DNA of 64,000 nt, from NCBI RefSeq assembly GCF_001238295.1, contig NZ_LGXZ01000014.1, positions 1 through 64,000 of the forward strand, written 5' to 3'. Positions 45,650 through 55,900 of this stretch are shown here, piece after piece. The stretch's first letter is position 1; each line of letters opens with the position of its first letter. Made by a program: the position numbers and the translations under genes. Source of the stretch: Ruegeria sp. 6PALISEP08 (GTDB lineage: Bacteria; Pseudomonadota; Alphaproteobacteria; Rhodobacterales; Rhodobacteraceae). The notes under the pieces were generated by a model that did no database searches, was not told the origin of the DNA, and saw only the letters and a program-made list of their open reading frames with translations.

Positions 45650-45666
45650 TGGTGCCCCCACACGGA
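45650..45666. repeat. att core, 17-bp copy of the tRNA-Thr 3' end
   Basis: TGGTGCCCCCACACGGA is identical to 48494-48510, where it is the 3' end (with CCA) of tRNA-Thr. Outside the tRNA such a copy marks the far side of an insertion by a tRNA-targeting integrase. Together they bound a 2,844-bp segment. Confidence 0.85.
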
Positions 45667-45713
45667 ATCTGACGTCAATAAAATCAACAACTTACAGGAA
45701 ATTTTTATGCTCG

Positions 45714-45730
45714 TTACGTACATCTTACGT
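45714..45730 (+). repeat. Arm-type repeat, one and a half units
   Basis: TTACGTACATCTTACGT holds one full TTACGTACATC and a partial second unit, 48 bp inside the left att core. The same 17 bp recur at 48438-48454 in the same orientation, near the right core. Integrase arm sites are typically short direct repeats in such places. Confidence 0.6.
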
Positions 45731-46256
45731 CTTTTTACCTGAAAGGTGATGGTCTCCCTTTTAGTTGACGTAACGCTCTATTTCCCCGAAAAAGCATCAA
45801 TTAATTTTAGAAATCACTCTCCTTTCAATACATCACATCTAGTCCGGACTTCAGCAGAAACACTGGTCTTTCCGCAAGCCTATATCTGGTGCAGGTCACA
45901 ATCATTTGGAGAACACTTCAAGACGAAAGACACCCTTCAACACTCGAATACGCTGACCAATCACCCAGCACACAAGTAAAGCAAAAGCGAAGTGTCGAAA
46001 TGAGCCCCGATGAACGGTCATTACCGCGCCAGAAGAATGCTGCGGATGCATTCGACAGCCACGGATCCCAGAGCTGACCCAACAATATTCTGAAAATATT
46101 CCCGCTAAATGATCTGCACCCCAGTTTCAAAGACCGTTGGATTAGCCAAGTTTGCCATGATGCGTTTGAAATAAATTCATAGCCACAAGACAAATTGGTT
46201 TTCTTGATTTCAATCGGTTATATTCGAATGTGATCACTTGGATGCGGGGGGGACAG

Positions 46257-46595
46257 GTGAACAGTTCTATTTCTGATGAGGCGCTAGCAAGACTCCCTTT
46301 TTGGGTAACACCCCCGGGGGAGACAGACGGTTTTCTGATCGTTGTTGGGTTGGTTCTAGTCATAGTGCTGCTGGGTTTTGGCGCACTCTACTTCACAGTA
46401 CAGGCCATTCCAGACCGCATGGCAGCCGGTGCTCATAAGGTCCAAATGCAGTTGGTCGGTGTACTTGGGTTAATCTCTCTATTCACCCTGAATAACGCTT
46501 TCTGGATCGCAGCTATTCTGATCGCCGCCGTGCCGTTGCATGAGATCTTTCCACTCAAGACCGAAGTAGACGTCTCGGAGAGCGACGATGCTTGA
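46257..46595 (+). CDS. Small inner-membrane protein beside an HlyD-family gene (DUF3302-like)
   Basis: I prefer GTG 46257, which follows a GGGGGGG run; ATG 46242 and GTG 46230 are alternatives. The 112-residue product has two membrane helices (FLIVVGLVLVIVLLGFGALYF and VGVLGLISLFTLNNAFWIAAILI) and an acidic tail. Its size and overlap with a membrane-fusion gene resemble the YiaW/YiaV and YibI/YibH pairs of enterobacteria. The pair's function is not established. Confidence 0.65.
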   Translation: MNSSISDEALARLPFWVTPPGETDGFLIVVGLVLVIVLLGFGALYFTVQAIPDRMAAGAHKVQMQLVGVLGLISLFTLNNAFWIAAILIAAVPLHEIFPLKTEVDVSESDDA

Positions 46596-47814
46596 GCTAG
46601 TCTTCTCTGCACTGATCACAATTGTCCCGGACTATCTGTATCGCCGCTACAAGCAAGGCAAGCGGTGGGGTCACGAAATAACCCTGTTCAATGTCTGGTA
46701 CGAATTGCGGTGGGGTTTGACAGCCTGTGCAATACTGGCTGTGACGCTGATTACGTTGATCTTCTATTTCCACCCCTCAACGCGGAATGTCTCTGCGGCG
46801 TTTCGCACAGTTACCATTCTGTCGGATCGCGCGGGGCGGGTCGCGGAAGTCTACGTTGCCAATAATGACGACGTGAATGCTGGTGATTCCATTTTCCGAT
46901 TGGACACCACAAGGCAGGAGGCAGCAGCGGAAACGGCTCAGCGTCGTATCGAAGAGATTGAGGCGGCTCTGGGCCTGATTGCAACAGAAGTCGCGAGCGC
47001 CACCGCAAGGGTTGAGGCGACGGAAGCTGAACTTGCTCAGGCTACGAGCGATTTGGAGCGACGTCTGGAGCTTGCGGAACGAAACAACACCGTTGTTAGT
47101 GAGCAGGAACTGGAACGCTTGCAAACAGCAATGTCCGGCGCGGAAAGTCAGCGCGCAGCCGCAATTGCCTCCCTCGATGGTGCCAAATTGCGCCAAACTA
47201 CTCTTCTCCCTGCACAGCTTGAAACTGCGCGTGCGGTTTTGAGAGAGGCTGAGAACGAGATATCAAAATCCACCGTGTTTGCCGAGGTGGACGGGACGGT
47301 AACGCAGTTCCTGCTAAAGCCGGGTGATATCGTTAATCCAATACTACGCCCTGCCGGGATTTTGGTGCCTGAGGTCACGGGACAAGGGCGTTTTATCGCG
47401 GCTTTTGGTCAGATTTCTGCCAGTGTGCTAAAGCCGGGTATGCTGGTGGAAATCACCTGTGCGTCTAAACCGTTGACCATAATCCCAATGGTTGTGGACG
47501 ACGTGCAGGAGGCGATTGCTGCGGGGCAGTTCCGACCGGGGGATGCGCTGCTGGATCAGCAGGATCGAGCGCGACCCGGTACAATTACAGCGTTCCTAGC
47601 ACCTATTTTCCCACGGCACCTTGATAGCATCCCGCCCGGTAGTGCGTGCGTTGGAGTTGCTTATACGAGCCGAGCACAGGAAATCGACGCTGGTGAAATC
47701 ACGGGCCTGTCTGCTTTCATCGCAAGGATTGTGGATGGCATGGGTATAGCAAATGCAATTGTCTTGCGTGCACAGGCCATTCTGCTCCCTGTTAAGACAT
47801 TGGTATTCAACTAA
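46588..47814 (+). CDS. HlyD-family membrane fusion protein
   Basis: The 408-residue protein has one N-terminal membrane anchor (about 48-68), a first half-lipoyl segment (VAEVYVANNDDVNAGDSIFRLD), a coiled coil of about 110 residues with AEATE- and ERRLELAERN-type heptads, and the second half-lipoyl segment (VFAEVDGTVTQFLLKPGDIVNP). This is the periplasmic adaptor of secretion or efflux pumps. No matching ABC or RND pump lies nearby. It overlaps the small membrane-protein gene by 8 bp. Confidence 0.85.
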   Translation: MLELVFSALITIVPDYLYRRYKQGKRWGHEITLFNVWYELRWGLTACAILAVTLITLIFYFHPSTRNVSAAFRTVTILSDRAGRVAEVYVANNDDVNAGDSIFRLDTTRQEAAAETAQRRIEEIEAALGLIATEVASATARVEATEAELAQATSDLERRLELAERNNTVVSEQELERLQTAMSGAESQRAAAIASLDGAKLRQTTLLPAQLETARAVLREAENEISKSTVFAEVDGTVTQFLLKPGDIVNPILRPAGILVPEVTGQGRFIAAFGQISASVLKPGMLVEITCASKPLTIIPMVVDDVQEAIAAGQFRPGDALLDQQDRARPGTITAFLAPIFPRHLDSIPPGSACVGVAYTSRAQEIDAGEITGLSAFIARIVDGMGIANAIVLRAQAILLPVKTLVFN

Positions 47815-47846
47815 GCTCCCAACTAGCAGAAAGGTAGAGTATCGCC

Positions 47847-48173
47847 ATGGGTTGCGACGCAAGCTATATTTGCACGTTTTTGTCGGTTTTCCTTTGGGAC
47901 CTTATCTACCTGTCACCGATACTTATATTCCTGTCGGTTTTTGTGTGCATTCTGGGGATATCAATTGGTCGGATCGAAGGCTGGTCGACCGGACCGAGCC
48001 TTTACCATGCTTTCATAAACGCAACTACGGTTGGCTACGGAGACATAATGCCGGAGAAACCCGCGAGCCGGGCCTTGGCGGTTATCAACGCATTTGTTGG
48101 GCTTATCTTTGCAGGCATTGTCGTAGGTATTGGTGTACATGCAGTCGAGACCTCAATGAACGTCGAATTTTGA
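47847..48173 (+). CDS. Two-helix potassium channel
   Basis: The 108-residue protein has a first membrane helix (LSPILIFLSVFVCILGISIG), a pore helix and filter (FINATTVGYGDIMPEKP) and a second helix (ALAVINAFVGLIFAGIVVGIGVHA). TVGYGD is the K+ selectivity filter. No cytoplasmic RCK or cyclic-nucleotide domain is present, so it is a minimal pore that must form a tetramer. It is the last gene in the cassette. Confidence 0.88.
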   Translation: MGCDASYICTFLSVFLWDLIYLSPILIFLSVFVCILGISIGRIEGWSTGPSLYHAFINATTVGYGDIMPEKPASRALAVINAFVGLIFAGIVVGIGVHAVETSMNVEF

Positions 48174-48493
48174 TTTGTGTCGGTTTCAAGAAACGAGAAT
48201 GACCGATTTGTCCGCGTAGCGGCCGTCAAAGACGACTAGTGCTGCACCTGCAACGAATGGCGGTTGTGTGGCCGTTGCTACTGGCGATAGCGCAACACCG
48301 TTGAATCGACTCTGCCTTTCGTCGAGAAAAACTGACCGCAAATCTCTTGCCGGGCTTGATCACTAGTTTTGGCCGGTAGTCAATGTCGGTGGAGCACCGG
48401 TTCGAATCCGAGATACGGCTTCGAGCCGTACGTCATCTTACGTACATCTTACGTACATCCAGATCTCATAAGTCGTTGTTTTTAAATGATTTG
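48174..48493. other. Cassette right end, no gene
   Basis: These 320 bp hold an AATGACCGATTTGTCCGC element (48198-48215, also seen in part at 41384), a run of GGCCGT/GGCGGT words, and the tandem TTACGTACATC repeats ending 35 bp before the tRNA. No coding frame is supported. Confidence 0.5.
48438..48459 (+). repeat. Tandem TTACGTACATC arm-type repeats
   Basis: Two perfect 11-bp copies stand head to tail at 48438-48448 and 48449-48459. One full copy with a partial second occurs at 45714. They lie inside the cassette near its tRNA-side end. Confidence 0.65.
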
Positions 48494-48510
48494 TGGTGCC
48501 CCCACACGGA
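48494..48510. repeat. att core within the tRNA-Thr 3' end
   Basis: These 17 bp are the 3' acceptor and part of the T-arm of tRNA-Thr with the encoded CCA. They repeat exactly at 45650-45666. Insertion therefore kept a complete tRNA gene. Confidence 0.85.
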
Positions 48511-48569
48511 CTCGAACCGCGGACCTACTGATTACAAATCAGTTGCTCTACCAGCTGAGCTATAGGGGC
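48494..48569 (-). tRNA. tRNA-Thr (anticodon UGU)
   Basis: On the minus strand the 76 nt fold as a standard cloverleaf: acceptor GCCCCTA with TGGGGGC, D-arm AGCTCAGCTGGTAGAGCA, anticodon stem CTGAT/ATCAG with loop TTTGTAA (anticodon TGT), T-arm with GGTTCGAGTCC, discriminator A and encoded CCA. The 3' end is duplicated as an att core 2.8 kb downstream. Confidence 0.95.
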
Positions 48570-48749
48570 ACAGGCAGTCGATTACTTCCTCTGGCGCGGG
48601 ACTGCAAGCATCATTTTTGGCTCGAACTAGGGTATTGTCCGTTTTCCCGAGAACGTGCAAAAACCACACAGGAAAAAACACCGCATACGTCTGGCAAACC
48701 GAATGGTACATGCGAAACTGGACACAACAGCGGGGGTAAGGGAGACGAC

Positions 48750-49619
48750 ATGCAGGTGATCATTCATGCTGGCGCTGCCTTTACTGATGAAGGGCGCATA
48801 TTGTCCTCACTTGCGGCAAACAGACGGCTGCTGGACGGGATGAACACTGCATCCATGGGACCGCGGCTATCCCGGCAATTCGTCAATATCATGTCGGATG
48901 CGCTGAGCCAGGGCACCACTGTTGATGAAACCCGAAACAGTTTGGCCCCCCTTTTTCCCGATGACACAAACCTAGAGCGTGTGATTCTGTCGAGCGACAA
49001 GTTCTTTGCCCCCCGACGGACCACGCTGCAACATGGTCAGATCTATCCCTTTGCCGGAAAACGGGCAGCTTTTACCGGGACTCTTCTGGAAGGGGCACAA
49101 CTTGAGTTGTTTGTTGGGTTGGTGAATCCGGGCATTTTTATTCCCAATGTTCTGATGTCCATTCATGAAGACCATCGCAGGGATATTCTGGCCAGCACCG
49201 ATCTCAGTTGTCTAAGTTGGCTCAGCATGATCGAAGACCTGCGTGAGCTTGCACCCCAGATCCAGTTGACCGTGTGGGAAAACGAAAACTTGCCGCTGAT
49301 CTGGGGTGACATCATTCGAGCCATGACCGGGCTACCCGAGGAGACCCATCTGCCCGATGAGTTTTCCTTCTTGTCTTCACTTTTGACCGATGCCGGACAA
49401 AGGCACGTGCTGGAGATCGTGCAGCACGACAGACCTGCGGATATCCAAAGCCAACGCGAAGAACTGGCACAGGTCCTGGATCAGCACGCGCAGCCGGATC
49501 AGGTTGAAGAAGAGTTGGGTTTGCCAGGTTGGAGCGTTGAAATATTCGAAGCGTTTTCAGAGCTTTACGCGCAGGACATGACCGCAATTCGGGCAATGTC
49601 GGACGTTCGCGTACTTTAA
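48750..49619 (+). CDS. Uncharacterised protein
   Basis: The ATG at 48750 has GGGAG ahead; an in-frame extension toward 48486 would read through the tRNA and is not real. The 289-residue product starts MQVIIHAGAAFTDEGRILSSL, a P-loop-like or hydrolase-like first strand, and later has SIHEDHRRDIL, DLSCLSWLSMIEDL and a helical, acidic tail. I recall similar lone proteins in other Rhodobacteraceae, but no function. The first strand and the loop HAGAAFTDEG faintly resemble sulfotransferase-like folds. Confidence 0.65.
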   Translation: MQVIIHAGAAFTDEGRILSSLAANRRLLDGMNTASMGPRLSRQFVNIMSDALSQGTTVDETRNSLAPLFPDDTNLERVILSSDKFFAPRRTTLQHGQIYPFAGKRAAFTGTLLEGAQLELFVGLVNPGIFIPNVLMSIHEDHRRDILASTDLSCLSWLSMIEDLRELAPQIQLTVWENENLPLIWGDIIRAMTGLPEETHLPDEFSFLSSLLTDAGQRHVLEIVQHDRPADIQSQREELAQVLDQHAQPDQVEEELGLPGWSVEIFEAFSELYAQDMTAIRAMSDVRVL

Positions 49620-49794
49620 GCTTCGGTTGTGTCTTTGCGCCTCAAAATGAGAGCTCCGCCACAAATCCGTCAAATCGCCACCTCTCTCGTCATAACGTCA
49701 GACTTTTCGTTCATTTCGTCAAATTTCACCCTGCCACTCGAACACCTCTCGGACCATCGTTGGGCGAGGCATAAATTGGGAGGCAAATACAGGT

Positions 49795-50901
49795 ATGTCC
49801 TGGAATGTGTGTATCGTAGGCGCAGGCAAGATCGGTCAGATGATCGCGACCTTGCTGAAAGCATCGCCAAATTACACCGTGTCGGTTGCGGATCACGATC
49901 TGAAATCACTGTCAGAAATTGCAAAAATGGGCATTTCTACAAAACAGATCGATGCCAGTGACGCGCGAAAACTGGCAGAAAACCTGAAGGGGTTCAACGC
50001 GGTCATTTCGGCGGCACCGTTCTTTCTCACACCAAAAATTGCCGAAGCTGCCAAGACAGCAGGCGCACACTACTTTGACCTGACCGAAGACGTAGCTGCC
50101 ACCAACGCCGTGCGTGCCTTGGCTGAAGACAGTCAGACAGCCTTTATGCCGCAATGCGGGCTGGCGCCGGGCTTTGTAGGTATCGCGGGCGCATCACTGG
50201 CCACCGAGTTTGATGAGATCGACAGCCTCCATATGCGGGTGGGCGCGCTGCCGCTCTATCCGACCAACGCGTTGAAATACAACCTGACCTGGTCAACCGA
50301 CGGGCTGATCAACGAGTATTGCAACCCCTGTGATGCCATCGTGAACGGCCAATTGGTCAAGACCGTGCCGCTAGAGGATTACGAGGTCCTGGGACATGAC
50401 GGCGTGGAATACGAATGCTTCAACACCTCGGGCGGGCTGGGCACATTGCCCGAAACGCTGGAAGGTAGGGCGCGGTCGGTCTCTTATCGCTCGATCCGTT
50501 ATCCGGGTCATTGTGAAATTCTGAAACTGCTGCTGCACGATCTGGGCCTGGAACGTCGCCGTGATCTGCTGAAAGAGATTTTCGAATCCGCCCTGCCCCG
50601 CACCGATCAGGATGTGGTTCTGGTCTACTGCACCGCCAAGGGCATGATCGACGGCGCGCTGCGTGAAAAATCGCTGATCAACAAGAGCTTTGCCCGTGAC
50701 ATCAACGGCCAGACCTGGAGTGCGATTCAGGTCACAACAGCGGCGGGGGTTCTGGGTGTCGTTGACCTGATGCGCACTGGCACACTGCCCTCGAAAGGCT
50801 TTGTCCGGCAGGAGCAGGTGAAGCTTGTTGATTTCCTGAACACCGAATTTGGCGCGCTCTATCGCGCCGGTGACGTTACACTTCAAAACAAGGCAGCCTG
50901 A
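49795..50901 (+). CDS. Lysine 6-dehydrogenase (saccharopine-dehydrogenase family)
   Basis: The 368-residue protein starts with the NAD(P) loop [16 protein letters not shown] and has [22 protein letters not shown] and [10 protein letters not shown], hallmarks of the saccharopine dehydrogenase family. Its length fits lysine 6-dehydrogenase, which deaminates the epsilon amino group of lysine to give aminoadipate semialdehyde (piperideine-6-carboxylate), rather than the two-step saccharopine enzymes. The next gene oxidises that semialdehyde. Confidence 0.82.
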   Translation: MSWNVCIVGAGKIGQMIATLLKASPNYTVSVADHDLKSLSEIAKMGISTKQIDASDARKLAENLKGFNAVISAAPFFLTPKIAEAAKTAGAHYFDLTEDVAATNAVRALAEDSQTAFMPQCGLAPGFVGIAGASLATEFDEIDSLHMRVGALPLYPTNALKYNLTWSTDGLINEYCNPCDAIVNGQLVKTVPLEDYEVLGHDGVEYECFNTSGGLGTLPETLEGRARSVSYRSIRYPGHCEILKLLLHDLGLERRRDLLKEIFESALPRTDQDVVLVYCTAKGMIDGALREKSLINKSFARDINGQTWSAIQVTTAAGVLGVVDLMRTGTLPSKGFVRQEQVKLVDFLNTEFGALYRAGDVTLQNKAA

Positions 50902-50904
50902 GAC

Positions 50905-52416
<1,512 letters not shown>

Positions 52417-52463
52417 GGCTCGCGCTGTTCGTGAACGAACGGCTTTTGAAATCAACACAACGT

Positions 52464-52498
52464 GGCCGCATCGGGAAGGCAAACCCGGTGCGGCCTTT
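52464..52498 (+). terminator. Intrinsic terminator after the semialdehyde dehydrogenase gene
   Basis: GGCCGCATCGGG, an 8-base loop, then CCCGGTGCGGCC makes a 12-bp stem with one G-U pair, followed by TTT. It lies 48 bp after the stop codon and before the convergent LysR gene end. Confidence 0.8.
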
Positions 52499-52507
52499 AT
52501 GATCTTT

Positions 52508-53431
52508 TCAGCAACCCACCGATCGCCGTTGCTTTGACTGTTTGATCAACCAGTCCGAAAAGACCTGAACCGCTTCATTTTTCTGCCCTGTTGGAAAAGC
52601 GACGTAATAGGCGCTGCCCGACACGTTCGCGACCTGACCAATTTCGACAAGCGCGCCCGAGGTCAACTCGGCCTCGATCAGATAAGACGGCAGGATTGCA
52701 GCCCCCAACCCGGCCACGGCCCCTTCAATCAGCATCGAAAACTGATCAAAGCGCATACCCGGAAAGACAGCACGCGCATCCAACCCCAGACTGGCATGAT
52801 AGTCCGACCACTGCTCGGACCGAGAGGTGAGATGCAACAGCGGCAGATCGAACACATCTCGTTTCTCACCGAGCCCCGCGCTGCCCAACAGCGCAGGCGC
52901 AGCGGTGACCACCAGATGTTCCGGGAACAGCTTGCGCAGCCGAGCACCCGGCCAGTCGTCATGCCCGAAGTGAATGGCAACGTCCACGCGTCTTTCTTCA
53001 AGGCTGAACGGCGTCGTGTAGGAATGTAGATCCAGTTCGATCCCCGGATGCAATGCTTTGAAACCGGCGAGGCGTGGCACCAGCCACCGCGTCGCAAAGG
53101 TAGGTAGCACGGCCATCGTCAGCAATGTTGCACCATCCCCGGCGGCAATGGCGCGGTTGATCGTGCCACTAAGTCGTTCCAGATCGCCGGCCAGTTCCGC
53201 GCGCAACGCGCGTCCTGCTTTGGAAAGCCGAACCGCGCGCCCGACCCGTCGAAACAACGTGACGCCAATCGCCGCCTCCAACTCGCGCACCTGACGGCTG
53301 ACAGCGCCTTGCGTGACGCCCAGTTCTTCCGCCGCCATAGTATAGCTTTCGTGACGTGCGGCGGCTTCAAAACTGCGCATCAAGGCAAGAGACGGAAGAG
53401 CGTTGATCCGGGGCATAAAATCCATGAGCAT
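52508..53431 (-). CDS. LysR-family regulator
   Basis: The 307-residue protein has the LysR winged helix at 15-75 (ALMRSFEAAARHESYTMAAEELGVTQGAVSRQVRELE) and an effector domain like GcvA/AmpR types (PTFATRWLVPRL, VDVAIHFGHDDW). It stands between the two halves of the lysine genes and is divergent from the aminotransferase operon, so it likely controls it. Met3 or Met6 are possible starts too. Confidence 0.88.
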   Translation of the reverse strand: MLMDFMPRINALPSLALMRSFEAAARHESYTMAAEELGVTQGAVSRQVRELEAAIGVTLFRRVGRAVRLSKAGRALRAELAGDLERLSGTINRAIAAGDGATLLTMAVLPTFATRWLVPRLAGFKALHPGIELDLHSYTTPFSLEERRVDVAIHFGHDDWPGARLRKLFPEHLVVTAAPALLGSAGLGEKRDVFDLPLLHLTSRSEQWSDYHASLGLDARAVFPGMRFDQFSMLIEGAVAGLGAAILPSYLIEAELTSGALVEIGQVANVSGSAYYVAFPTGQKNEAVQVFSDWLIKQSKQRRSVGC

Positions 53432-53514
53432 TAGTCACAGAAAAGATACCTATTAAGGTGTTTTTCTCAAGTAAAATTCACACTAGTTTCAAGCTGAACT
53501 TCAAAGGAAGTGCC

Positions 53515-54690
53515 ATGCTGTTCCAACGCGCTGACCGGTTAAACGGTATCGAACTCTCCGAAATCGTGCAGATTTCCGAGGCTGCTGCCCGCCTGCGCAC
53601 GGAAGGTCGCGATATTGTGGCGCTGTCAACGGGTGAGCCGGATCTGCCCACGCCGCCCCACGTGGTCGAGGCGGCCCATGCAGCGGCGCAGGAAGGCAAG
53701 ACAAAATACCCACCAACCGCAGGTGTGCCTGATCTGCGCACCGAGATCGCTCGTCAGGCAGGGGTCGAGTTGGCGCAAGTCATCGTGTCGACCGGCGCAA
53801 AACAGGTAATCGCAAACGCAATGTTGGCCAGCCTGAACCCAGGTGACGAAGTCATCATGCCTGCGCCCTATTGGACCAGCTATTCCGATATTGTCCGCAT
53901 GGCAGGCGGTATGCCGGTTGTTCTGCCCTGCCCGATGGAGCAAGGATTCAAGCTGCGGCCCGATCAGCTTGAGGTCGCAATCACACCCCGCACCCGCTGG
54001 CTGATGCTCAACACGCCGTCGAACCCGTCCGGGGCAATCTACACGCAGGATGAGATCACCGCCCTGACCGCCGTATTGGCACAGCATCCGCATGTCTGGG
54101 TTCTGGCAGATGAAATCTACCAGCACCTCAGCTTCGTCCCCTTCGTTTCCTTAGCCGATGCCGCGCCTGGGCTTGCCGAGCGTATGTTGATCGTCAATGG
54201 CGTGGCAAAAGCCTGGTCCATGACCGGCTGGCGCATCGGTTGGGGGATCGGGCCTGCTGAACTGATCAAGGCAATGGTGGTCGTGCAAGGCCAAGTGACC
54301 TCGGGCGCGTGTTCGATTTCGCAATGGGCGTCACTGGCCGCCATTACATGCGACCCAACCCTGCTGGCAGAACGCTGCGACCTCTTCGCCCACCGCCGTG
54401 ATCTGGTGGTTGCTGGACTGAACGCGGTTCCCGGGCTGCGGTGTGACGCGCCTGACGGGGCCTTCTATGCTTTCCCCACTTGCGCGGAATTGCTTGCAGA
54501 TAACGGCGGACCCTTCAAAAATGACGCTGACTTCTGCGCCTGGGTGCTGGAAGATGCCGGTGTCGCTGTTGTACCCGGTCGCGCCTTTGGTTTGCCCGGA
54601 CATTTCCGCCTAAGCTTTGCCTACGCACAAGATACAATTGCAGCTGGTCTTGAACGCCTTATGTCGGCTGTAGAAAGGAAACTCTCATGA
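53515..54690 (+). CDS. Class I aminotransferase, candidate 2-aminoadipate aminotransferase
   Basis: The ATG at 53515 has AGGAAG ahead; the product has 391 residues. It is a fold type I PLP enzyme: [50 protein letters not shown] and the PLP Lys in [17 protein letters not shown]. The gene set suggests 2-aminoadipate as amino donor, giving 2-oxoadipate. Aspartate aminotransferase activity is equally possible from sequence alone. Confidence 0.83.
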   Translation: MLFQRADRLNGIELSEIVQISEAAARLRTEGRDIVALSTGEPDLPTPPHVVEAAHAAAQEGKTKYPPTAGVPDLRTEIARQAGVELAQVIVSTGAKQVIANAMLASLNPGDEVIMPAPYWTSYSDIVRMAGGMPVVLPCPMEQGFKLRPDQLEVAITPRTRWLMLNTPSNPSGAIYTQDEITALTAVLAQHPHVWVLADEIYQHLSFVPFVSLADAAPGLAERMLIVNGVAKAWSMTGWRIGWGIGPAELIKAMVVVQGQVTSGACSISQWASLAAITCDPTLLAERCDLFAHRRDLVVAGLNAVPGLRCDAPDGAFYAFPTCAELLADNGGPFKNDADFCAWVLEDAGVAVVPGRAFGLPGHFRLSFAYAQDTIAAGLERLMSAVERKLS

Positions 54691-55889
54691 AACCACAATC
54701 CCGTCCGCAGCTTGGCCCTTTCACCTGGGAAGACCCGTTCCTGCTGGAAGATCAACTGGCCGAAGACGAGCGCATGGTGCGCGATTCTGCGCGTGCTTAT
54801 GCGCAGGACAAACTGCTGCCCCGCGTGACCGAAGCCTTTGCCAAGGAAGAAACCGATCCCAATATCTTCCGCGAAATGGGTGAGATGGGCCTGCTGGGCA
54901 CCACAATCCCCGAAGAATTTGGCGGCATAGGATCCAGCTATGTGACCTATGGCCTTGTGGCGAGTGAAGTTGAGCGTGTCGACAGCGGCTACCGCTCGAT
55001 GATGTCCGTGCAGTCCAGCCTGGTGATGTATCCGATCTATGCCTATGGCACCGACGAACAGCGCCAGAAATACCTGCCGAAACTGGCCAGTGGCGAGTTT
55101 ATCGGCTGTTTTGGCCTGACCGAACCCGACGCGGGCTCGGACCCCGGCGGGATGAAGACCGTCGCCAAAAAGACTGAAGGGGGGTATGTGCTGAACGGCT
55201 CGAAAATGTGGATCTCGAACGCGCCGATCGCGGATGTGTTTGTGGTCTGGGCAAAATCCGAAGCGCATGACGGCAAGATCAAAGGCTTTGTTCTGGACAA
55301 GGGCATGGCGGGACTGTCCGCGCCCAAGATCGAAGGCAAACTGTCCCTGCGCGCCTCGATCACCGGTGAGATCGTGATGAACAATGTCGAGGTCTCGGAA
55401 GACGCGCTGTTGCCCAATGTCGAGGGACTCAAAGGTCCGTTCGGCTGCCTGAACCGCGCACGTTACGGTATTGCCTGGGGAACCATGGGTGCGGCCGAAG
55501 CCTGCTGGCACGCGGCCCATCAATACGGGATGGATCGCAAGCAATTTGGGCGGCCTCTGGCGCAGACCCAGCTGTTCCAGTTGAAACTTGCCAACATGCA
55601 GACCGAGATCGCCCTTGGCCTACAGGCTGCCCTGCGTGTGGGTCGCCTGATGGACGAAGCCCGCGCCGCCCCTGAGATGATCAGCCTGATCAAACGCAAC
55701 AATTGCGGCAAGGCACTTGAGATCGCGCGTCACGCCCGTGACATGCATGGCGGCAACGGCATCAGTCAGGACTTTCACGTCATCCGGCACATGGTGAATC
55801 TGGAAACGGTGAACACCTATGAAGGCACCCACGACGTGCACGCGCTGATTTTGGGGCGCGCGCAAACGGGCCTGCAAGCCTTCGCCTAA
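54687..55889 (+). CDS. gcdH: Glutaryl-CoA dehydrogenase
   Basis: The 400-residue flavoenzyme overlaps the aminotransferase gene by 4 bp. It has [16 protein letters not shown], where Arg binds the glutaryl carboxylate, [33 protein letters not shown] and [16 protein letters not shown] with the catalytic Glu. It oxidises and decarboxylates glutaryl-CoA to crotonyl-CoA. It fits as the last step encoded here for lysine breakdown. Confidence 0.93.
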   Translation: MKPQSRPQLGPFTWEDPFLLEDQLAEDERMVRDSARAYAQDKLLPRVTEAFAKEETDPNIFREMGEMGLLGTTIPEEFGGIGSSYVTYGLVASEVERVDSGYRSMMSVQSSLVMYPIYAYGTDEQRQKYLPKLASGEFIGCFGLTEPDAGSDPGGMKTVAKKTEGGYVLNGSKMWISNAPIADVFVVWAKSEAHDGKIKGFVLDKGMAGLSAPKIEGKLSLRASITGEIVMNNVEVSEDALLPNVEGLKGPFGCLNRARYGIAWGTMGAAEACWHAAHQYGMDRKQFGRPLAQTQLFQLKLANMQTEIALGLQAALRVGRLMDEARAAPEMISLIKRNNCGKALEIARHARDMHGGNGISQDFHVIRHMVNLETVNTYEGTHDVHALILGRAQTGLQAFA

Positions 55890-55900
55890 GGACAGTCAAC

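Larger units (their letters stand above)
41509..45666 (-). mobile_element. Two-integrase genomic island remnant at tRNA-Thr
   Basis: All five genes are on one strand: integrase 2, a hypothetical protein, AlpA, a zinc-finger DNA-binding protein, integrase 1. An att core copy lies 166 bp beyond integrase 2 (45650-45666). The far boundary is not seen; I found no third att copy by eye, so the left limit given is that of the last gene. Confidence 0.6.
45485..46256. other. Attachment region without genes
   Basis: The 772 bp hold a GGGGGT-rich leader before the integrase, a CCCTTATATAAAGGG hairpin near 45597, the att core at 45650, a TTACGTACATC repeat at 45714 and otherwise AT-rich sequence with no gene I can support. 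Short plus-strand frames here are not convincing. Confidence 0.55.
45650..48510. mobile_element. Integrase-less 2.8 kb cassette between duplicated att cores
   Basis: The 17-bp cores at 45650 and 48494 bound this piece. It carries a small membrane protein, an HlyD-type protein and a K+ channel, all on the plus strand, and no recombinase. TTACGTACATC repeats near both inner ends (45714 and 48438) look like arm-type integrase sites. It probably moved using an integrase supplied from outside, perhaps that at 44297-45484. Confidence 0.65.

Noticed and set aside
45363..45979. Plus-strand frames in the att region
   Set aside because: They overlap the integrase start and the att core, and show no domain or ribosome site.
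48486..48749. In-frame N-terminal extension of the protein at 48750
   Set aside because: It reads through the tRNA-Thr gene, the common source of such false peptides.
49629..49961. 110-codon plus-strand frame across the lysine dehydrogenase start
   Set aside because: Out of frame with the clear NAD-binding N-terminus of the gene at 49795 and Arg/Ser-rich.
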